Positions 1 to 9,800 of a stretch of DNA of 64,000 bases are shown one piece after another. The position numbers and the translations under genes were made by a program. Under the pieces are notes generated by a model. The model saw only the letters and a list, made by a program, of their open reading frames with translations, made no database searches and was not told where the DNA came from. Each line of letters begins with the position of its first letter. Position 1 is the first letter of the stretch. Origin of the DNA: Flavihumibacter petaseus NBRC 106054 (lineage in GTDB: Bacteria; Bacteroidota; Bacteroidia; Chitinophagales; Chitinophagaceae); assembly GCF_000974785.1 (NCBI RefSeq), contig NZ_BBWV01000001.1, forward strand, positions 682,001-746,000, given 5' to 3'.

Positions 1-202
1 CATTTGCCAGGTCGGCAATGCTTTTCGCTTTGCGCAATAGCAGTTTGTCCCCCTCCGTATGGATGTAAAAATAATTACCGTCTTTGTAAAAACTATAGGG
101 ATCCGGTCCCGAAGGCAACAGGGGGTTGGTAAAAGTCGCCTTTTGTGACCATGCCGTCATTGACATGGCGCCGCAGGCAAGGAGCAATAAGTACTTTTTC
201 AT
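1..202 (-). CDS. GH43-like glycosidase, N-terminal fragment (runs off the left edge)
   Basis: Only the first 67 codons are in the window. The start ATG is the complement of 200-202, 11 bases after the GH127 stop, so it is the last visible gene of the PUL operon. The protein begins with a signal peptide (MKKYLLLLACGAMSMTAWSQ) and continues into F-T-N-P-L-L-P-S-G-P-D-P-Y-S-F-Y, then a Y-F-Y-I-H-T segment. This is the first blade of a GH43-type five-bladed propeller, where the Asp of G-P-D-P is the usual catalytic base. GH43 enzymes are typically alpha-L-arabinofuranosidases, arabinanases or beta-xylosidases; the substrate cannot be told from this fragment. Confidence 0.75.
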   Translation of the reverse strand, partial: MKKYLLLLACGAMSMTAWSQKATFTNPLLPSGPDPYSFYKDGNYFYIHTEGDKLLLRKAKSIADLAN

Positions 203-213
203 GAAAAGGTTAT

Positions 214-2256
214 TTATTCAGCTACGGGAAATGCAGCAATCCTGAGTCTTGCACCTCCCATGGGTACGAGTGTCAATTCTGTAACCGGTTCCTTAGACAC
301 CACCGGGCTTTGCGGCAGGGTGTCACATAATCCGTACTGATCAATTTTCCATCCCGGAATCAGTTTACCCTTAACCGTCATAACTATCGGTGCGGCATCG
401 TTACGGAACGGATTATTGTCTTTGGGCCATTCTTTTTTCACCACGCTAACAGACCGCAGCGCATCATATTTATCGAGGTAGAGTCCGTAGTTCCAGGCAT
501 TGCCAGGGAAGATCTCCCAGCTGGGCCATTTAGTCGCGTCGGCAGATTCCTGCCAGCGGGAATCACCGATAGCTGTCTCTTTGCTGTCACGCTGTTTATA
601 ATTCTCGTCGATCTTCAGGGAAAAGCTGAGCGGGCCATAATTGACGGACACACTGTTCTTGTTCGCCTTCCATTCCTGCAGTCTAACGGCCATGGGCAGT
701 TGCAACGTGACCTTATCTCCGTTTTTCCATGAACCTTTCAGCTTGAGATATCCCTTGTCGTCACCAGTTACCGATAATGTTCTGCCGTTCACTTTTACGA
801 CCGGGTGGGCACACCAGTCGGGGATCCGCAGGTACAGCGGAAAATCAACCTGTTCCCCACAGATTACCTGGAACTGGATCGTGTTATCAAAGGGATAATG
901 AGTTTTCGTAATGATCTCAATGGGTGTTCCGCCACCTGCTTTGGCCTTCAGGTTACCTTCAGTATACAACTGTACCGCAAGCCCGTTGTCCGGCGTGGCC
1001 ATCCAGGCACTTTCTGCATAGTATACCCAACCTGCGGCATGATTGTGCTGGCAGCAGCGGGAACTGAACGGGTTCATCATCAGGAAGGGCCCGTTGTTGT
1101 CGATGCCTGGCGCATGATTCGCCTGATCGCTCTGTACCATATTCGGTGCCGTCAGGTAACGCAACGATTTATAATCGGGCATAAAAGCAGCAGGAAAGGA
1201 ATTGAATGCTACGTCTTCACAATGATCGGCCCAACGGGTATCACCGGTGAACTGCAGCATGTATTGGTCAGAAGTCATCTGCTCCACCATGCCACAGGTT
1301 TCGATGGCCTGGCGCGGATCGGAATAACCGGTACGGGAATTTTCATCACCGCCCCACATGCCGCCTGGTACCTGGCCGAATTTTTCCTTTACCAGGGCGA
1401 AGTTGCGGTAACTCGCCTGCCGGTCGGATTCTTTGGCACTCTGCAGGTAATAGGTTGCCGGTTCACGGAAGCATTGTGCAATGTTTACATTGTGCCAGTT
1501 GGGCAGGTTATTCTCCTGGCGCCAGTCCGCCGTGTTCCTGTCGATTTTTGTCGCCAGGTCAAGCAGGAAAGTATCGCCTGTAATATTATACAACCAGTAC
1601 ACACTTAAGAGGTTATCTCCGCCCCTGCTTTTTTCCCAGTAATCCTCCAGGAATTTATCATCGGGAAGTGCTGCTTCAAACCGGAAATACTTCGTCATGA
1701 AATCGATTACCCGCTGATCACCGCTATAACTGTAATAAGATTGCAGGCACCACAGCATGGGCATATTGGTCCAGAGATCACGGCTGCCGTTCTTTACGAC
1801 ATCGGGACCGAAATCGCCGTCCGGCCGCTGGTTTTCCAGTACTTTATCAATCCAGAATTTTGTTTCGGCGATCATCTTCTTATCGTTCAGTACATAAGCG
1901 ATATCACCATAACCTTTCAGCCAGTAAGGCAGTTCTTCCCAGCCCCATTTTCCTTTCCCCTCTTTGTTCAGCCAGGCATTATCAGATTTGGACAACCAGA
2001 TACTGATCTCACCGAGATGACCGGTCAGGCCTTCCCGTTGCAATTCCAGCTGCCGTAGCAACCAGCCTCCCGGGCGGAATGCCGTTACGGGAAGCCGGGT
2101 GAAATAATTCTTCAGCAGGGGAGCACGGTTGCCGGTGTAGTATTTATTATTGAGGTTGTTGATAGTTGTTGTTACGGCTGTTGCCTGGATCTTCTGAGCC
2201 GAAGCGGAAACCGCAGCAGCAACCATCAACCCACCTGCAATACATTTTTTCAGCAT
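214..2256 (-). CDS. GH127 (DUF1680) beta-L-arabinofuranosidase-like enzyme
   Basis: A 680-residue secreted protein with a signal peptide ending near residue 20 (SASAQ). Residues about 35-560 match the alpha/alpha-barrel plus beta-sandwich layout of GH127. The family's metal and nucleophile signature is visible: Glu319-x-Cys321 in A-I-E-T-C-G and the Cys401-Cys402 pair in S-R-C-C-Q-H-N. In characterised GH127 enzymes these four residues bind zinc and one Cys of the pair is the nucleophile. Glu305 in W-G-G-D-E-N is a candidate acid/base, by inference. The family removes beta-L-arabinofuranose from plant glycans and extensin-type sugars; GH146 is a close relative and cannot be excluded. It sits 4 bases after the GH2 gene and 11 before the GH43 gene in the same operon. 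Confidence 0.88.
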   Translation of the reverse strand: MLKKCIAGGLMVAAAVSASAQKIQATAVTTTINNLNNKYYTGNRAPLLKNYFTRLPVTAFRPGGWLLRQLELQREGLTGHLGEISIWLSKSDNAWLNKEGKGKWGWEELPYWLKGYGDIAYVLNDKKMIAETKFWIDKVLENQRPDGDFGPDVVKNGSRDLWTNMPMLWCLQSYYSYSGDQRVIDFMTKYFRFEAALPDDKFLEDYWEKSRGGDNLLSVYWLYNITGDTFLLDLATKIDRNTADWRQENNLPNWHNVNIAQCFREPATYYLQSAKESDRQASYRNFALVKEKFGQVPGGMWGGDENSRTGYSDPRQAIETCGMVEQMTSDQYMLQFTGDTRWADHCEDVAFNSFPAAFMPDYKSLRYLTAPNMVQSDQANHAPGIDNNGPFLMMNPFSSRCCQHNHAAGWVYYAESAWMATPDNGLAVQLYTEGNLKAKAGGGTPIEIITKTHYPFDNTIQFQVICGEQVDFPLYLRIPDWCAHPVVKVNGRTLSVTGDDKGYLKLKGSWKNGDKVTLQLPMAVRLQEWKANKNSVSVNYGPLSFSLKIDENYKQRDSKETAIGDSRWQESADATKWPSWEIFPGNAWNYGLYLDKYDALRSVSVVKKEWPKDNNPFRNDAAPIVMTVKGKLIPGWKIDQYGLCDTLPQSPVVSKEPVTELTLVPMGGARLRIAAFPVAE

Positions 2257-2260
2257 GACT

Positions 2261-4114
2261 TTATTTTAACGCTGTTTTTACTGCGTCGGATTTGATGACT
2301 TTATCGTGCAATGTTTTCAATTCTGCGACCGGCATCTTCATTACCTTACGGTCGTAGGTCATGATACCGTTGGTCTCCACTTCCACATCCGTGGTCTGGG
2401 TATACACTGCGGCAGACAATCCATGCTCGATCAGTTTCGGAAACCGGTTAACGAACTCTGCATATTGCTTATACAAGTCATCGCTGTTTTTGAAACTCCT
2501 GTAACCCCAGTTGTTCTTATCCTGCCAGGTATGTCCTTCGAGGGGAAGGCCGAGACCGCCAAACTCCCCGAGCACCAGTACACGATCCTTTCCAAACAAG
2601 GCGGGATCCGGCATCAGTGGTTCGGGATAATTATGCAGGTCGATAATATGGCCGACAGGCTCGAAGTTACCTCCGCTGGCAGTATTCACGAGGCGTGAGG
2701 GATCATTCGCCATAGTCCACTCCACGATCTCTTTGGTTTTGAATTGGCCCCATGCCTCATTGAACGGAACCCAAACCACGATACCCGGGAAGTTGTACAG
2801 GTCTTTCATGATCTCTTTCCACTCTTCACGGAAGGAGGCTTCAGAAGCTGCAGTACGGTCTTTATCGGTGGCACGGCCATAGATACCCGGACGATTTTCC
2901 CAGCGGTTACCGAGGTCGCCGCTTGGCATATCCTGCCACACCAGCATACCCGCCTGGTCACAGTAAGTATACCAGCGCGCTGGTTCCACCTTCACGTGTT
3001 TGCGGATCATGTTGAAACCCATGTCACGCGTCTGGATCACATCAAATTTCAATGCTTCGTCAGTTGGCGCTGTGTACAAGCCATCGGGCCACCAGCCCTG
3101 GTCAAGCGGACCGTACTGGAACACGAATTCGTTGTTCAGCAACATCCGCTGGATACCTTTTTTATCGGTGCCCATAGAGATCTTGCGCATGGCGAAGTAG
3201 CTGCTGATCTCATCTACTTTTTTGCCTTTGCGCAGCAGGCTGATCTTCAGATCATACAGGAACGGATCATTGGGAGACCAGAGCCTGGCATTGGGTACGG
3301 AAAGGCTTACTGAACCGGCACCGGTCTGGCGCTGCTCGGCAACTTTTTCCTGCCCTTTCCAGGCAGATACCACTACTTCGTCACCAGGCTGAATGTTTTC
3401 GAGTTCGGTTGCTACCTGGAGTACTCCTTTATCAATATCGGGAGTTTGTTTGAAGCCGGCAATATAGGTAGTGGGAACCGCTTCCAGCCATACTGTCTGC
3501 CAGATGCCGGTGACGGGTGTATACCAGATGCCTTCGGGATTGTTCACCTGTTTGCCGCGTGGCTGCGGGCCATCGCTGGAAGGGTCCCATACTTTCACGA
3601 CGATCTTCTGAGCGCCCTTACCTTTCAGGGCTGCAGTAATGTCGAAGCTGAAGGGGTCATAGCCGCCTTCGTGTTTGCCGACAGGCTGATCATTCACCAG
3701 CACTTCACAACGCCAGTCTACCGCACCGAACTGCAGCAGCACTTTACTTTTTTTGAAGGTTGCAGGCAGGGTGAAACTTCTTTCATACCAGAGTACGCTG
3801 TCTTTGCCAACAGTTTTTCCAACACCACTCAGCGAGGATTCTACTGCAAACGGCACGAGGATATTTCCCTGATGTGCTGAGGGAGCAGCAACTGCCTGGG
3901 GCAGGATGCTGTAAGACCAGAGGCCGTTCAGGTTCATCCAGGCATTCCTGACCATCTGGGGGCGGGGATACTCGGGCAATGGATTTTTGGGATCAACTTT
4001 CTCTGCCCAGGGTGTCCTGATCTTATTTCCTGCAGGCTTCCAATTGTCCTGCGCCAGCAACCCGGTGCACAACAACATCGACAACGATGCGAAGGCAATC
4101 TTTCTTTTCAACAT
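2261..4114 (-). CDS. GH2 family glycoside hydrolase (beta-galactosidase/beta-glucuronidase type)
   Basis: The ATG at 4114 is chosen because it opens a signal peptide (MLKRKIAFASLSMLLCTGLLAQ); a longer frame exists upstream but lacks that logic. The 617-residue product has the GH2 order: jelly-roll sugar-binding domain (about 60-225, with N-L-N-G-L-W near 61-66), an immunoglobulin-like domain (about 225-330) and a TIM barrel (about 335-600). The likely acid/base is Glu453 in V-P-F-N-E-A-W and the nucleophile Glu517 in V-L-G-E-F-G-G. GH2 covers exo-beta-galactosidases, mannosidases, glucuronidases and some arabinosidases, so the exact sugar is open. It is the first enzyme gene after the hairpin at 4151-4182. 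Confidence 0.87.
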   Translation of the reverse strand: MLKRKIAFASLSMLLCTGLLAQDNWKPAGNKIRTPWAEKVDPKNPLPEYPRPQMVRNAWMNLNGLWSYSILPQAVAAPSAHQGNILVPFAVESSLSGVGKTVGKDSVLWYERSFTLPATFKKSKVLLQFGAVDWRCEVLVNDQPVGKHEGGYDPFSFDITAALKGKGAQKIVVKVWDPSSDGPQPRGKQVNNPEGIWYTPVTGIWQTVWLEAVPTTYIAGFKQTPDIDKGVLQVATELENIQPGDEVVVSAWKGQEKVAEQRQTGAGSVSLSVPNARLWSPNDPFLYDLKISLLRKGKKVDEISSYFAMRKISMGTDKKGIQRMLLNNEFVFQYGPLDQGWWPDGLYTAPTDEALKFDVIQTRDMGFNMIRKHVKVEPARWYTYCDQAGMLVWQDMPSGDLGNRWENRPGIYGRATDKDRTAASEASFREEWKEIMKDLYNFPGIVVWVPFNEAWGQFKTKEIVEWTMANDPSRLVNTASGGNFEPVGHIIDLHNYPEPLMPDPALFGKDRVLVLGEFGGLGLPLEGHTWQDKNNWGYRSFKNSDDLYKQYAEFVNRFPKLIEHGLSAAVYTQTTDVEVETNGIMTYDRKVMKMPVAELKTLHDKVIKSDAVKTALK

Positions 4115-4150
4115 GGTGATGATTAAAATAGTAATATGTAAAAATAAAGA

Positions 4151-4182
4151 AGGCCATTCAGCCGCATGGCTGAATGGCCTTA
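4151..4182 (-). terminator. Strong hairpin between DUF3823 and GH2 genes (terminator or attenuator)
   Basis: A perfect 14-bp stem (AAGGCCATTCAGCC and its complement) with a GCAT loop. On the minus strand it is followed by CTTTATTTTT, the layout of an intrinsic terminator. It lies about 32 bases downstream of the DUF3823 stop and ahead of the GH2 start. Since all genes run the same way, it probably ends or thins transcription after susC-susD-DUF3823 rather than closing the whole locus. Confidence 0.8.
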
Positions 4183-4214
4183 AGGCTATCAAAAGTTACC
4201 GTAATGGCAACGGT

Positions 4215-4949
4215 TTAGTAAGTAACCTTGATCACGGGACCATACAACCAATCTTCCACCCCGTCGATCCGCACACCAATGCGTCCGAAAAGATAGTTCT
4301 GGTGAACTTCAAGTTCCGGGATCGGTACTACGAGGTGAATAGCATTGGGATCAGTGATCGCACCACCAGGAAGCTTTTGCTCAGATACTACATCTACATT
4401 GTCGATTTTCCGGATGATCTTGCTGTCGCCCGCATTGGAAACAAACTGTGTTTTGTTCACAAAAAGGGCTACTTCACCAATATTCCTGCCGTCAACACCG
4501 GTGATGATCTGCTCTACACCAAAGTCAGCAACGATATCGGTGCCGGATACGGTGATTGCCTGATGACGGATCATGTAGTAGGGTGTCACCTCCAGATCTA
4601 TTGCCTTTCCTCCTTTCATGGAGATGGCTATCGTATCGGGATTGCCATTGGTTTTGGGCCACACGAAAGGTCCCTGACCATTGGGCACAACCAGCTTGTA
4701 TTCACCATCAAACAACAGCGCATTCAGGCTGCCGTCCTGGCCAAAGCTGGAACGGATCGGCGCCGATCCGCCATAGCCGGGCTGATACAGCTCAAAGGGT
4801 ACCTGGTAGTTTTCAAAACCCAGCGCTTCCCCCTGATATACGATCCGGCCGGACAACTGGGAGGAAGGTGAATCATAGTTATCCTTTTTACAGGATGCAA
4901 TGGAGGCCAGCATCGACAGCGCCACGATATATCGAAATGATGTTTTCAT
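4215..4949 (-). CDS. DUF3823 surface lipoprotein of the PUL
   Basis: The ATG at 4949 gives a lipoprotein signal ending S-I-A-S-C-K-K-D, so the protein is lipid-anchored and, with a K-K-D start after Cys, probably surface exposed. The 244-residue chain is beta-rich and resembles DUF3823 proteins, which are commonly encoded just after SusD and are thought to sit in the glycan-binding complex (SusE-like role, an inference). The first domain (about 35-120) looks like a carboxypeptidase-regulatory/immunoglobulin fold with G-x-I-V-Y-Q-G-E. No catalytic motif is seen. It starts 21 bases after the SusD stop. Confidence 0.8.
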   Translation of the reverse strand: MKTSFRYIVALSMLASIASCKKDNYDSPSSQLSGRIVYQGEALGFENYQVPFELYQPGYGGSAPIRSSFGQDGSLNALLFDGEYKLVVPNGQGPFVWPKTNGNPDTIAISMKGGKAIDLEVTPYYMIRHQAITVSGTDIVADFGVEQIITGVDGRNIGEVALFVNKTQFVSNAGDSKIIRKIDNVDVVSEQKLPGGAITDPNAIHLVVPIPELEVHQNYLFGRIGVRIDGVEDWLYGPVIKVTY

Positions 4950-4970
4950 GATAAACAATTTTGAAATGAA

Positions 4971-6836
4971 TTATTGGTTGGGCTGACGGATGATTCTTGG
5001 GTTGGCGGAAATTACGTTATCCGGGATTTGAGAATAGTAGTTACCCAGCAGGAACCGGTTTGTTCCGGTAACGTTAGACGGCAATACTTCCTTGTAAATC
5101 CATTTGCCGGCATCAGGGCCATCAGCCAGCTGATAAGGCCACAATCCCCAGGGTTGCGTACTGCGCTGAAGTGCCTTACCGAGGTTGGTTTTAATTTCAA
5201 CAATTCCGGTTGGTTCGCCTACCCAGATCTTGTGTGCAATCCTCCAGCGTTTGTAGTCAAACAGTATATGACCTTCAAAAGCCAGTTCAACACGGCGCTC
5301 GTGAACAATCCTGTCGAAGGTAACATCAGCACCGGTGAGCGGCACCGTAATGCCTGCACGGCTTCTCACCTGGTTCATGAAATCTGCGGCCAGATCAGCC
5401 TGACCCAGTTCAAAGTTTGCCTCCGCTGCATTCAGCAGAATTTCAGCATAACGGTAACGGATAAATGCTACATCACTGCCACGGCCACGGCGACCGGAAC
5501 CAATGGTTGGATCAAGCCACTTGCGGACATAGAAGCCGGTCTGTGTGCGGAATTCCCGTCCGTTTACCGGTCCGTCCAGTCCGATGAATTTTTCTGCGAG
5601 ATCTCCTTCTCCAAGAATTATCTGACCGGCAGCCGTAATATTTCCTGCCTGGATGTCAACACGCTTTCCCTTGAACAAACCATTGGGAAGAAGAACAGTA
5701 CCGGCAAGCCGCGCATCGCGGCCGGCAAAAATGTCTTCCTGGTTTTCGTAGGCAATCGCCTTACCACTGCCATCGGTAGCGGGGATAGGAGCGAACGTAC
5801 CATCCAGCATTTCAAAGTTGCTCACCAGGTTGAGGGATGGATTCAGACGACCGGCATCACCGCCTTCATCAGAGATGGAGTAGGGCTGGTCGTTCGTGGT
5901 GTATCCGTGTGTCTTTCCGGCGAAAGCCTTGAAGTCTTCAATAAAGATGGACTCTGTGTTGGTAGAACTTTTGTCCAGGAAGATCGCAGCAAAGTTTTCA
6001 GACAGGACCGGCAGACTCTTGTAGAGTGACAGCGGTCCGGCTTCTCCATTGATGATCTGCATGGAAGCCTCCAGTGACTTCTGGTAATAAGCATCGGCCA
6101 TGGAAGCAGGAATGCCTACTTCACCGCCAGGAAGACTTACAGAAGGCGTGGTGGCGCCATATTTGGCGATAGAAGCTGCATACAGCGCGGCCCTTGATTC
6201 CATGGCCAGTGCTGCTGCCTTGGTGGCCCTTGATTTATCTTCCAGGCTCGTAGGGAGGTCATTCTTGATGGCTTCCGCTTCTGCAATCACAAAGTCATAG
6301 ATCTCCGATTCCTTCGCGCGGGGGCGTTGCAGGTAAGTTGGATCTCCTTTATAGTCATACTGCAATGGCTCCAGGATCAGAGGTACACCACCCATCCTTT
6401 TCACCATTTCAAAATAGAAGCTTGCTCTCAGAAAACGTCCTTCCGCAGCGAAGCGCTTTTTGTCTTCTGCTTTCAGTTTGTCAGAAGCTTCAATACGCTG
6501 CATGAAGAGGTTGAGGTCGCGTACATAACCATAATCGTACAGGCCCCAGTTGCCATAACCCCAGCCGGTATTCTTTACGATCCAGTACGATCCGTTTTCA
6601 GAAGGGAAAGTCTCGCTGAAATCGGCAAAGCTCTGCCAGCCATTGTCGAGGCTGCTGAAATCCACCATCCGGTTGTACAGATCACCCAGTACGGAGATCA
6701 CGAGCGCCGGATCAGAAAATGCTGTTTCAGTAGGAATAATCGAGATCGGTGGAATATCCAGAAATTCACTGTCTTTCTTACAGCCACTGAAAGCGACGGC
6801 AAGAGAAAGTATGGATAATGATAGAATCTTTTTCAT
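4971..6836 (-). CDS. SusD/RagB family glycan-binding lipoprotein
   Basis: The start at 6836 opens a lipoprotein signal (A-F-S-G-C-K-K-D); the frame extends slightly upstream without need. The 621-residue protein has the SusD helical TPR scaffold: an N-terminal half with the R-F-x-A-E-x-R-F-L-R-A and Y-F-E-M-V-x-x-x-G-G-V-P-L-I motifs, and a C-terminal half with F-I-R-Y-R-Y-A-E-I-L-L-N-A-A-E-A and V-H-E-R-R-V-E-L-A-F-E-G-H-x-x-x-D-Y-K-R-W-R. These are strong SusD hallmarks. It captures oligosaccharide at the cell surface and caps the SusC channel encoded 20 bases upstream. Confidence 0.95.
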   Translation of the reverse strand: MKKILSLSILSLAVAFSGCKKDSEFLDIPPISIIPTETAFSDPALVISVLGDLYNRMVDFSSLDNGWQSFADFSETFPSENGSYWIVKNTGWGYGNWGLYDYGYVRDLNLFMQRIEASDKLKAEDKKRFAAEGRFLRASFYFEMVKRMGGVPLILEPLQYDYKGDPTYLQRPRAKESEIYDFVIAEAEAIKNDLPTSLEDKSRATKAAALAMESRAALYAASIAKYGATTPSVSLPGGEVGIPASMADAYYQKSLEASMQIINGEAGPLSLYKSLPVLSENFAAIFLDKSSTNTESIFIEDFKAFAGKTHGYTTNDQPYSISDEGGDAGRLNPSLNLVSNFEMLDGTFAPIPATDGSGKAIAYENQEDIFAGRDARLAGTVLLPNGLFKGKRVDIQAGNITAAGQIILGEGDLAEKFIGLDGPVNGREFRTQTGFYVRKWLDPTIGSGRRGRGSDVAFIRYRYAEILLNAAEANFELGQADLAADFMNQVRSRAGITVPLTGADVTFDRIVHERRVELAFEGHILFDYKRWRIAHKIWVGEPTGIVEIKTNLGKALQRSTQPWGLWPYQLADGPDAGKWIYKEVLPSNVTGTNRFLLGNYYSQIPDNVISANPRIIRQPNQ

Positions 6837-6856
6837 AATTGTGCTTGTCAATGAAG

Positions 6857-9800
6857 TTAGAAAGTCAGGTTACAACCAATGTTCAACACTTTGTTCTGTG
6901 GGAATTGTAATCCGTTGTCATCCACAACTTCAGGATCGATGCCATACTGTTTCATGTTGTCGATAGAGAACATGTTGTAGGCATTCAGATAGAAGCGTGC
7001 ACGCTGCATTTTAGCCTTGCTCAGGATCTTTGCAGGAATGCTGTAACCCAGTTCCAGTGTACGCGCCCTCAGGTAAGCCACATTGTGCAGCCAGTAATCA
7101 GACTGTGGCCCGTAGTTGCTGTGGTTGAAGCCGGCGTTGTACCGGTTGGCAGGATATTTTCCACCCACCCATGCACTGTTCGGATCATAAATATCTTCTC
7201 TGTGCCAGCGGTCGGTAAAGATGGTATTCAGGTTACCGTTGTTCTGGAATGCCCAGCGGCCTTCCCAGCTCTGGAACCAGGTGTAACCGGAACCACCGGA
7301 GAAGTCAGCATGGAAATCGAAGTTCTTCCAGGCGAGGCCAAGAGAGAAACCGAAGTTCACCATTGGCTGACGGCCATAACCATAGCCGACAGGACGCTGA
7401 TCATACTGGTCAATTTTAAGGTCACCATTCTGATCCTTGTAGATCAGGTCACCTGGTAGCATGGTTCTGTTGCCCTGGCCATCAATGTTGACCGGATAGT
7501 TGTTGATCTCTTCAAAAGACTGGAACTGTCCCTGTACTTCATAACCCCAGTCAATACCAACATAACGATCACGGATATCATTGCGATACTGGTCCCAGGA
7601 GTTGTTAAAGATCGGGTTGTAGGTATCCAGCCATTTCTGCCTGGCGTAAGAGACGTTACCACCAACATTATAGGTCCAGTCACCAACGCGGTCTGTCCAG
7701 TTCAGGGAGAATTCAAAGCCCTGGCTCGCGTCACTGTTGATGTTTTCAGGAGGCAATGCATAACCGATTTCCACCGGAACCAGCACATCGTTCTTGGTGC
7801 CGAGCAGGCCCTCCCGCTTGCGGTTAAACCAATCCACTGATCCGATCAGCCTGCCGCGGAACATACCGAAGTCGATTCCGATGTCAGTGATCTTGCTGGT
7901 CATCCAGGTGATTCGGGTGATGGGAACACCTTTGTCGCGGGAAACCGTAACCGCGTTGCCATTGATGATGGCGGTACCCTGGTTGTAATTGTAACCTTCC
8001 ATATAGGCATAGGGCGCTACGATCGGCCCGTCGCCATTGATGTTGCGGTCGTCACCGAGTTCTCCATAGGACCCACGGATCTTCAGGTCTGTGAGTACAT
8101 CAGATCCTTTCAGGAGACGCTTCATGAAAGGCTCCTCTGTAATGCGCCAGCCTGCAGACACTCCGGGAAAATAACCCACCTGGCTGCCGGGCTGGAACAG
8201 ATAACTCGCATCCCGACGCACAGAGGCTTCCAGGAAATAGCGGTTGGCATAACCATAGGTTACACGACCGATATAACCAATACGCGCTTCTTCAGACTGC
8301 TCATCCTGGTACTGGTCCATCGTGGGGAAGTAAATCAGGGGCAGGTTGTTGGAGATAGGAGAAGCGTGGATCCAGTTGCGCGTGCGCTTGTTGTGAATCC
8401 TCTCTGCTACAAACGTAGCACCGATATTGTGCTCACCGAAAGCACGCTGGTAGTTCACCTGGCCCTGAGCATTGGTATTGATCTGTTTGATCTGCTCACG
8501 GTCGCGCCAGGGGTTGGTGGCACCACCGGTTCTTTTGTATTCTTCTGCAGTAGTATCGGTTGCAGGAATGTAGGTATAGGCGTCATAGGTATATTCCTGG
8601 TTGTTCGACAACAGGTCTGCAATATAGTAGGAATATACACCACGAAGGGTCAGGCCTCTTACGCCCGGAACCTGCCATTCCACATTGAAATTCGTTTGCA
8701 GTACGCGCCAGTCGGAACGTAGTTTACCGGAAATGGTTTCATTCAGGAACGCGTAGTTTGATTCCAGGTGTTCGCCCATATCATTCAGGTAGGCGGGATT
8801 GTCATTGGCATAAGGCCTTTCCCGCGGGGTATTGCGGAGAATGGCAAGTCGCGACAGGAAATAGTCGTCACCACCCGGTACACCCGGGTTCTGGCGGGTT
8901 TCGATACGGCCGTTGATGTTTGCGCCCACACGAAGTCCGTTCGCAACTTTTGCCGTTACGTTCGCCTGGATATTGGAGCGGTTGAACTTGTATTCACGAC
9001 CCAGTACAGAATTCTGATACAGGTTAGTCGCAGATACATAATAGTTTACTTTATCATTACCACCGTTGATGTTCACGTTCACACTGTTCTGTGTGGCATT
9101 TTTCTGCATCACATAATCTCTCCAGTCGAAACTGCGGTACTGCGGACCGGCTGCCTCGCCCTGCTTGTATTTTTCCAGTTCCTGCGGGGTGATATTGGTA
9201 GAATTGAACCAGTTCAGTTCAGCATCTGCACGGTAATACATGTAATCATAGGAATTCCGCAACACATCCGGGAAGCGGGTCCAGTTCTGAATACCGGCAT
9301 AACCATCAAAATTCACGGTATTGCGTCCGATAGCACCACGCTTGGTGGTAACCACCACTACACCGTTGGCGGCACGTACACCATAAATGGCGGCGGCCCC
9401 ATCTTTCAGAATGGTGATGCTTTCAATATCGTTGGGTGCAAGGTTGTTGAACTGGCCGGCATCCTGCTGAATGCCATCGATTACATATAAGGGAGTTCCC
9501 ATGTTCCTGATCTGGATATTGGCACTGGAACCGGGACGGCCATCAGGCATCCGGAAGGTTACACCAGGTAACTTACCCGCCAGTGTTGCACTCACGGTTG
9601 CACCACCATGCACACGTTCAAGATCTTTCGAGGTTACCGTACTTACGGCTGCTGTGATCGATTGTTTGCTCTTTGTTCCATATCCGATCACTACTACCTC
9701 ACCGAGGCCACTGTTGGCAACATTCATCGATACATCAAAATTGCGGCGGTTGCCCACACGACTTTCACTTGCAGCATAACCTACTGACGTGAAAACCAAT

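Noticed and set aside
2744-4871. Long plus-strand frames opposite the GH2 and DUF3823 genes
   Set aside because: Overlap clear secreted enzymes on the other strand and have no domain or start signal.
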